A stretch of DNA of 10,505 nucleotides from Pelomonas sp036404855 (GTDB taxonomy: Bacteria > Pseudomonadota > Gammaproteobacteria > Burkholderiales > Burkholderiaceae_C): NCBI RefSeq assembly GCF_036404855.1, contig NZ_DASWYS010000098.1, positions 1 to 10,505 on the forward strand. Direction: 5' to 3'. The notes below the pieces were generated by a model. It was not told where the DNA came from, searched no databases, and worked only from the letters and a program-made list of their open reading frames with translations. Positions 6,960 to 10,505 of the stretch are shown in pieces; the first letter of the stretch is position 1, and each line of letters opens with the position of its first letter. A program made the translations under genes and the position numbers.

Positions 6960-7005
6960 CCCGGCGGTGCGCGCGCGCCCGTGGTCCGGGCGCCAAGCCG
7001 CCGGG
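6960..7005. repeat. GC-rich inverted repeat in the leader of the nuclease gene
   Basis: CCCGGCGG (6960-6967) and CCGCCGGG (6998-7005) form an 8-base inverted repeat enclosing an alternating GC stretch (GTGCGCGCGCGCCCG). It sits between the hairpin at 6925-6957 and the nuclease gene at 7070. The region is extremely GC-rich, so chance pairing is possible. Confidence 0.35.
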
Positions 7006-7069
7006 CCGCGGCCACGCCGCGCAATGGTTCAATGCGCGCTCTCTGAAATCTGCGTTCCGTTCCCGATCC

Positions 7070-7837
7070 GTGTTCAAGTTCCCGCGCCGTGTCGCCGTCC
7101 TCGCCTGTCTGACGCTTGTTCTCCCCGCCATTTCGATGGCCTCGGCCTCCGCCGTCAAGGGGCTGCCCACCTCGTTTGCCCAATGCCCCGGCTTCTTTCT
7201 CGGGCAGCAGCCCCCCGCCGTGAAGGGCGGCCACGCGTTGCGTGAGCTGTGCTTCGACGGCTTCGCGGTGCTGCACAGCGGCCTGACGCGCACGCCGGTC
7301 TTTGCGGCGCAGCGCCTGAACAAGAAGTCCCTGGGCGGCATCCCGCGCCAGCGATCGGATCGCTTCTTTGCCGATGCGCGCCTGCGCAGCACCGAGCGTG
7401 CCACGCTGGACGACTACCGGCGCTCCGGCTACTCGCGCGGGCACCTGGCTCCGTCGGCGGACATGGCCACCGAGACGGCGATGGCGCAATCCTTCTCGCT
7501 GGCCAACATGGTGCCGCAGTCCCTCCGCCACAACTCCGACGCGTGGGCCAAGATCGAGCGGGACACGCGCAAATACGTCCAACGCGCGAAGGGTGACGTG
7601 CATGTCGTGACAGGTGCCGTCTTCGGCAGCAAGGTCGAGCGCATCGGGCCCAACGGCGTGGCCGTGCCTAGCCACCTGTTCAAGCTGGTCTACGACGTGC
7701 ACACCGGCCAGACCTGGGCGCACTGGCAGGCCAACCGGGACGACGAGCGGCCCGGCAAGCCGATCAGCTACGAGGAATTGGTGCGCCGCACGGCGGTCGA
7801 GTGGTTGCCGATGCTGCAGCGTGACCGGCGGCGGTGA
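7070..7837 (+). CDS. Exported DNA/RNA non-specific endonuclease (NUC1/EndA type)
   Basis: 255 residues from GTG 7070. This start gives a clean signal peptide: FKFPRR, hydrophobic VAVLACLTLVLPAI, and cleavage after about Ala28 in SASA. No ATG exists in this frame near the start, and no good ribosome binding site is visible. The mature part has the Endonuclease_NS fold signature: DDYRRSGYSRGHLAPSADM with catalytic His125, then FSLANMVPQ with metal-binding Asn146, then NSDAWAKIERDTRKYV and HVVTGAVF. In characterised members the motif is usually DRGH; here it is SRGH. These enzymes cut single- or double-stranded DNA and RNA with one Mg2+ ion, and an exported enzyme would act in the periplasm or outside, for nutrient scavenging or clearing foreign DNA. 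The gene follows the endonuclease V-like gene after a 142-base gap with hairpins, so it may be transcribed separately. No immunity gene is adjacent. Confidence 0.9.
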   Translation: MFKFPRRVAVLACLTLVLPAISMASASAVKGLPTSFAQCPGFFLGQQPPAVKGGHALRELCFDGFAVLHSGLTRTPVFAAQRLNKKSLGGIPRQRSDRFFADARLRSTERATLDDYRRSGYSRGHLAPSADMATETAMAQSFSLANMVPQSLRHNSDAWAKIERDTRKYVQRAKGDVHVVTGAVFGSKVERIGPNGVAVPSHLFKLVYDVHTGQTWAHWQANRDDERPGKPISYEELVRRTAVEWLPMLQRDRRR

Positions 7838-8112
7838 CTGCGGCCGAGACGCGCTGGGCTCAGCGAGCGGGATGGCCGCGCGCGCCGCGCGCAGCCCCTC
7901 AGGGCCTGCCTCAATTCAAGGCACGGCGTCGAAGTGCCAACTGCAACAAGCACTTGGCGCTGCGGTCGCCAGGTTATCAACAGCGTTGCCCACGGATCGG
8001 GGGAACAACCGGTGATGGGTGAGGGCGCTCGGTAGCGCCGGCGCCCTTGCGTGCGCCGTCATCGTCGCTTGCCACGAACCCCGCGGGCGGCCGCGCGGCG
8101 TTCCCGCTTGGT
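7838..8112. other. Intergenic gap between convergent nuclease and toxin genes
   Basis: 275 bases with no reading frame I would defend. It contains one hairpin (8022-8047, listed separately) and a TTATCAACAGCG/TTGCCCACG stretch at about 7974-7995 that weakly resembles DnaA boxes. Otherwise I see nothing. Confidence 0.5.
8022..8047. terminator. Candidate bidirectional terminator between nuclease and parE
   Basis: AGGGCGC (8022-8028) pairs with GCGCCCT (8041-8047), and the inner bases GCGC..GCGC can pair alternatively. It lies between two convergent genes, where a shared terminator is expected, but there is no T tract on either side. Confidence 0.35.
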
Positions 8113-8406
8113 TTACTGCCCGAAGGTCTCGTCGATGTCGCGCGAGCCATGCAGCACGCGGACGATGTCGATGCCATCGGGCAATGGCTGAAAGAACACG
8201 ACGTAGCGGCCGAAGACGAAGCTGCGAAGACCTGGCGCCAGTTCATCCCGTTGCCGCCCCATCGCCGGTTGTGTGGCCCATAGATTCAGCTTCTCGTCGA
8301 GCCGATCCAGCCACCGATCTGCCTCCGCGAGGCTGTCCTCGGCGATGTAGTCCCAGATCTCGAAGATGTCGGCCTCGGCCCGGGGGCGCCGTGTGACGCG
8401 GGCCAT
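8113..8406 (-). CDS. parE: ParE/RelE-family toxin
   Basis: 97 residues from ATG 8406. The pattern TRRPRAEADIFEIWDYIAED, SLAEADRWLDRLDEKLNLWA, QPAMGRQRDELAPGLRSFVF, GRYVVFFQPLPDGIDIVRVL, HGSRDIDETF is typical of ParE toxins: an alpha-helical N-terminal hairpin, MGR-x-R-x-EL, RSF-x-xGxYVVFF, and IVRVLHGSRDI. ParE proteins usually poison DNA gyrase; RelE relatives cut mRNA on the ribosome. The RSF..YVVFF and VLHGxRDI features favour ParE. The start codon directly follows the antitoxin stop with zero spacing, so the two are translated together. The length is standard and no key segment is missing, so the toxin looks intact. Confidence 0.93.
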   Translation of the reverse strand: MARVTRRPRAEADIFEIWDYIAEDSLAEADRWLDRLDEKLNLWATQPAMGRQRDELAPGLRSFVFGRYVVFFQPLPDGIDIVRVLHGSRDIDETFGQ

Positions 8407-8673
8407 TCAGGCGGCCGGTGCCTTGGCCGCGCGGCGGGCGCGGGCTTTTTCCTTCACGTCCTTGACGTCCCAGGGGGCGCTGGCGCCACTGGCCAGCCCT
8501 TCGCGCACAGCGCTGCGCAGTTCATCCAGCTTGGCTTGCCGCAAGCGGTCCTGCTCGTCCATCAGCCGCAGTGCCTCGCGCACCACTTCGCTGGCCGACG
8601 AGTACATGCCCGAGTCCACCTTGGCGCGGACCAGTTCTTCGAGCTGCGGCGTGAGATTGACGTTCATGCCCAT
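8407..8673 (-). CDS. parD: ParD-family antitoxin
   Basis: 88 residues from ATG 8673. The N-terminal ribbon-helix-helix DNA-binding domain reads NVNLTPQLEELVRAKVDSGM, YSSASEVVREALRLMDEQD, typical of ParD, with YxSxSEVVREALRL as the hallmark. The C-terminal half is charged (ELRSAVREGL, VKDVKEKARARRAAKAPAA) and is the part that would wrap the toxin. The start has a good ribosome binding site: on the minus strand AAGGA lies about 7 bases before ATG. The second Met (position 3) is a weaker alternative. ParD and the ParDE complex normally repress their own promoter; a candidate operator lies upstream at 8717-8731. Confidence 0.93.
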   Translation of the reverse strand: MGMNVNLTPQLEELVRAKVDSGMYSSASEVVREALRLMDEQDRLRQAKLDELRSAVREGLASGASAPWDVKDVKEKARARRAAKAPAA

Positions 8674-8716
8674 GGCTCAGTCCTTCGAGAAATCGCTGAT
8701 GAGACTCTAGCGGAAG

Positions 8717-8731
8717 TGTCAGAGATTGACA
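8717..8731. promoter_or_regulatory. Candidate ParD operator
   Basis: The inverted repeat TGTCA-GAGAT-TGACA lies about 44 bases upstream of the parD start. Its 10-base half-site spacing places both halves on one face of the helix, as expected for a ribbon-helix-helix dimer. On the minus strand a TAGAGT box about 11 bases further downstream could be the -10 element, with the repeat over the -35 region. This is inferred from position and symmetry only. Confidence 0.4.
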
Positions 8732-8805
8732 TTCCGTGCGTGTGCGGCACGCGCGTTGGCTTGCACAGCAACAGTCCGCAATCCCCTGTGCATCACAGCT
8801 CGGAC

Positions 8806-8886
8806 GTTGGGGTGAGGGCAGCGAACCCCACCGGCTTGGCAGGTCATCGATGTTGGAGTTCGCAGGGCTCACTCCAACCTACCGGG
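8806..8886. repeat. Extragenic palindrome-like repeat, paired (two-arm) copy
   Basis: The left arm GTTGGGGTGAGGGCAGCG AACCCCA (8806-8830) and the right arm TGTTGGAGTTCGCAGGGC TCACTCCAACCTACCGGGC (8851-8886) are inverted copies of one unit with a few mismatches, and each arm can also fold on its own (TTGGGGT..ACCCCA). The unit is shared with the single-arm copy at 4884-4926. The arrangement resembles dispersed REP-like elements of proteobacteria. It lies upstream of the cassette-like region. Confidence 0.65.
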
Positions 8887-9122
8887 CTGGAGTCAGGGTT
8901 CTCCGCGTGAGCCATGGACTACCGGCAATGGCAACATCCATGCGGCCCGCACGCCGGCAGACATCCCTCGATAGGTTTGTAACCAGCGCGGCATTTGCCC
9001 GAAAAATAGCACCCGATTAGCAGCGCGGCGGAGTGGGGGAAATTCATATGCAACCAGCACTTAGCTGGCTTCCGGGCAGCCCGTTACTGCGCGGGTTGGC
9101 GTGATGGACCGCGCCGCCCTAC
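8887..9122. other. Gene-free stretch between the palindrome and the cassette
   Basis: I see no credible coding frame. It holds two tight palindromes, CCAGC-ACTTA-GCTGG (about 9054-9068) and CGGGC-A-GCCCG (about 9074-9084), just before the half-site at 9123. No integron integrase gene or fragment is visible here on either strand. It ends with the short inverted-looking GCGCCGCCCTACGG stretch. Confidence 0.5.
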
Positions 9123-9141
9123 GGTCTACAACAAGTTAGGC
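9123..9141 (+). other. Integron recombination half-site (attI-like or right half of an attC)
   Basis: The sequence reads GGTCTAC-AACAA-GTTAGGC. GTTAGGC fits the core-site consensus GTTRRRY. The 5-base spacer and inner box in inverted orientation are the spacing expected of an integrase binding pair. The end CTACAACAAGTTAGGC is also very like the end of class 1 attI (CTAAAACAAAGTTAGGC, from memory). I find no matching RYYYAAC left arm within the preceding 300 bases, so either it is an attI-type site or the left half of an attC has been lost. The gene start at 9159 lies 18 bases after it, normal for a cassette. Confidence 0.5.
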
Positions 9142-9158
9142 CTCAGAGCCACAACCCT

Positions 9159-9587
9159 ATGCATCTGAATCGCCTTCTCAGCCCACGAGCAGCTGCTTTC
9201 GCGATCGCCCTTGCGTGCGCTTCCCATCAGCTCACAGCTCAGACCAGTCCGTCACGTCCTCCGCCAGACCTTCTGCCAGTCATTCAGATGACGCAGATCA
9301 TGGTCTCCGAGTTGAAGCAAGCTTGCGTCTCCCGCTACCCCGAGTTGACAGAGCAGATCGATCGCGCCCACCGCGAATGGATCCTCTTCCCCATCAAGAT
9401 CACGATCCTTGTCAACGGTAAGGAATACATCAGCCCCATGGTGGTCGCCATGCAGGAGATGACGCGTTCGCAGCTTGCAAAGCAGGACGAGCAGCGGACA
9501 CGTCGAGACTGCACTGAGTTTCAGCAAGGGCTCAACAAGATGTTGGAACGCGTTCCTAAGGATGCGCTTGCCCCCTTCCTGCCCTAG
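9159..9587 (+). CDS. Hypothetical exported protein in a cassette-like setting
   Basis: 142 residues from ATG 9159. The N-terminus looks like a signal peptide: NRLLSPR, hydrophobic AAAFAIALACASHQ, cleavage after LTA (about residue 27). The mature protein is short and helical, with two cysteines, Cys56 (ELKQACVSRYPE) and Cys118 (RRDCTEFQQG), which could pair. I recognise no family; the VSELKQACVSRYPE helix followed later by RRDCTEF resembles small periplasmic proteins of unknown function. The composition is less GC-rich than the kdp genes. There is no clear ribosome binding site, as in many integron cassettes. The GTTAGGC half-site lies 18 bases before the start and the attC-like site begins 19 bases after the stop, so this gene plus 9607-9735 would make one mobile cassette of about 594 bases. 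It has no promoter of its own that I can see. Confidence 0.75.
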   Translation: MHLNRLLSPRAAAFAIALACASHQLTAQTSPSRPPPDLLPVIQMTQIMVSELKQACVSRYPELTEQIDRAHREWILFPIKITILVNGKEYISPMVVAMQEMTRSQLAKQDEQRTRRDCTEFQQGLNKMLERVPKDALAPFLP

Positions 9588-9606
9588 CAGAAGTGCACTC
9601 GCTGAG

Positions 9607-9735
9607 GCCTAACTTGTCGGTCAACCGGACCCGCTACGACAGCCGTCGTAAGGCTGGGCTGCGGCACTTCGCACTATCTTCGCATCCCAGCCTTACGCCG
9701 CGTGCCTCCGCGGTCCGGTTACCTTAACGTTGAGC
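9607..9735 (+). other. attC-like integron recombination site (129 bases)
   Basis: The left end GCCTAAC (9607-9613, fits RYYYAAC) has a 5-base spacer TTGTC and an inner box GGTCAACC. The right end mirrors it: GGTTACC (9717-9723), 5-base spacer TTAAC, and GTTGAGC (9729-9735, fits GTTRRRY). The inner arms GGTCAACCGGACC (9619-9631) and GGTCCGGTTACC (9712-9723) pair fully except for one extra base, the extrahelical base that orients attC recombination. The stem resumes near the tip with 12 perfect pairs, CGTAAGGCTGGG (9647-9658) and CCCAGCCTTACG (9686-9697), around a 27-base loop. The length is within the usual 57-141 range. All parts are read directly; the attC name follows from known architecture. 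Confidence 0.82.
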
Positions 9736-10049
9736 GGCCGCTTCGAGGCTGCGAGATCGCCGTAGGCAAGGACCGCACCGGGTCGGGAGCGCCATTCCAA
9801 CGCTTCAAGCAGCAGACGTTCGAGGACGATTGCCGCGGGCAGCCAGGCTGGACGACCGCAGGGCCCTCGGCACTGGTCGTTTTGAGCCCGTCAGCCAGCC
9901 AAGTGCGCCGACGTCTGCTTCATGCCACAGAGCGTGAATTCGGCGGCTGATCGCAGATGACGGCACCCGCTGCAACTCCAACATTCGTCGTTGGCCGGCG
10001 GCGCTCCCCGTAGGCGCCTCCATCAGCGCTCAAGGCTCTAACGCACCCG
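9736..10049. other. Gap between attC-like site and relaxase fragment
   Basis: 314 bases. An 82-residue frame (9702-9950) starts inside the attC-like site and has no recognisable features, so I do not call it. The stretch could be the body of a second, non-coding or decayed cassette, because it starts at the GTT core, but I find no second attC before 10050. A CTCTAAC at about 10036-10042 is one base off RYYYAAC. Confidence 0.4.
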
Positions 10050-10484
10050 TTACTTTGACCTATCAGTAACCCGCGCCAGCACCAGCTCTGGATGCACCCG
10101 TGTGCCTTGCTGTCGCCGCCGAATCTCGGCTTCCTTGAAGACCGGCGAGCCACGCACAAAGCTGCTGAGCCTCATTGCAAGCTCGCGATCCCCGCCATTG
10201 CGCACGACCTCCCGGTCGTCCTCAATGTCGAGCCGGCCGTTCTTGCTGATGTAGCGAAAGTGCGCCGCGATGGCGGCCACGCCTCGGCCCCCACCGGTGA
10301 CCTTCACCATTACCTGCGACGCGCGTCGTACCGTCGCCTCAATCCGCTGACGGATCACCGCCCCCTTTCGCCGCATCAGCGTGTCCAGCCTCGGGGTCGG
10401 CAGCGACTTGACGATGCGATTGGCCGGATAGAACAGCCGCTCGCCCCACCGCACCAAGACACCGTCGACCTGCGGGCTGTTCAT
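10050..10484 (-). pseudogene. N-terminal fragment of a VirD2-type relaxase with an unrelated tail
   Basis: The 144-residue reading starts at ATG 10484 with MNSPQVDGVLVRWGERLFYP, ANRIVK..., then QVMVKVTGGGRGVAAIAAHF and RYISKNGRLDIEDDREVVR. This is the start of a relaxase/mobilisation-nuclease family I know from conjugative elements of Burkholderiales, whose members nick the transfer origin. In intact members, usually several hundred residues long, the similarity continues into the metal-binding His motif (HxH, with PHVHI-like sequence). Here it stops near residue 100 (about 10190), and a tail of about 40 unrelated residues (MRLSSFVRGSPVFKEAEI...) leads to TAA at 10050. The His motif is missing, so it cannot be an active relaxase. 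The break lies on the side facing the cassette-like region, so both may belong to one rearrangement. Confidence 0.75.
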
Positions 10485-10505
10485 CGCTTCACCCTCGAAG
10501 GCGCG
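10481..10505 (-). CDS. Possible last codons of the gene upstream of the relaxase
   Basis: On the minus strand the frame APSRVKR ends in TGA at 10483-10481, overlapping the relaxase start as ATGA. Tight 4-base overlaps are common in transfer operons, and the GAGGGTGAAG bases would serve as the relaxase ribosome binding site. Only seven codons are visible, so this is a weak call. Confidence 0.3.

Noticed and set aside
7974..7995. Two DnaA-box-like motifs (TTATCAACA and TTGCCCACG)
   Set aside because: Each departs from the TTATNCACA consensus, there is no AT-rich unwinding region and no dnaA or replication gene nearby.
8700..9122. An integron integrase gene or remnant
   Set aside because: I looked for tyrosine-recombinase patterns on both strands and saw none; the stretch is short and non-coding.
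9702..9950. An 82-residue plus-strand frame after the cassette
   Set aside because: It starts inside the attC-like palindrome, has no ribosome binding site and no recognisable pattern, and the opposite strand is equally open.
10030..10050. A second attC starting at CTCTAAC
   Set aside because: The first base does not fit RYYYAAC and no matching right arm follows; the bases lie at the end of the relaxase fragment.
1..10505. CRISPR arrays, tRNA or rRNA genes, complete insertion sequences
   Set aside because: No regularly spaced repeats, no cloverleaf-like sequence with a CCA-type end, and no transposase with terminal inverted repeats were seen.

Overview
The window looks like a high-GC betaproteobacterial chromosome, probably Burkholderiales (Comamonadaceae-like). 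This rests on codon use, the KdpDE pair, the CbrC and endonuclease V-like families, and a relaxase type I associate with mobile elements of that order. It is inference from protein character, not a database match.

Left part (1-3969): a housekeeping, ion-homeostasis operon on the + strand. The C-terminal part of a CorA-type divalent-metal channel is followed, with overlapping stop and start codons, by the potassium-responsive sensor kinase KdpD and then its response regulator KdpE.

Middle (3970-5850): a degraded region of gene fragments. It holds the C-terminal part of a class I glutamine amidotransferase (frameshifted in a six-base homopolymer and cut off at its N-terminus), a DUF6624-like C-terminal piece, an extragenic palindrome-like repeat, a small secreted protein, and a head-to-tail chimera of an ABC-transporter C-terminus with the first 44 residues of a GspA/ExeA-type ATPase. 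Several deletions or insertions seem to have accumulated here.

Right-middle (5850-8700): small accessory genes. These are a CbrC (UPF0167) protein, a divergent endonuclease V-like protein that appears to lack key acidic residues, an exported DNA/RNA non-specific endonuclease, and a complete ParDE toxin-antitoxin operon reading leftward with a candidate operator.

Right end (8700-10505): mobile-element debris. A second, paired copy of the extragenic palindrome is followed by what reads as a single integron-type gene cassette. It has a GTTAGGC half-site with a 5-base spacer at 9123-9141, a gene for a small exported protein at 9159-9587, and a 129-base site at 9607-9735 with the architecture of attC: GCCTAAC and GTTGAGC ends, 5-base spacers, an offset inner arm with one unpaired base, and a strong imperfect palindrome. 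No integrase gene is present. About 300 bases further on lies the N-terminal piece of a VirD2-type relaxase, truncated after about 100 residues. The most notable structure is this lone cassette next to a broken conjugation module.
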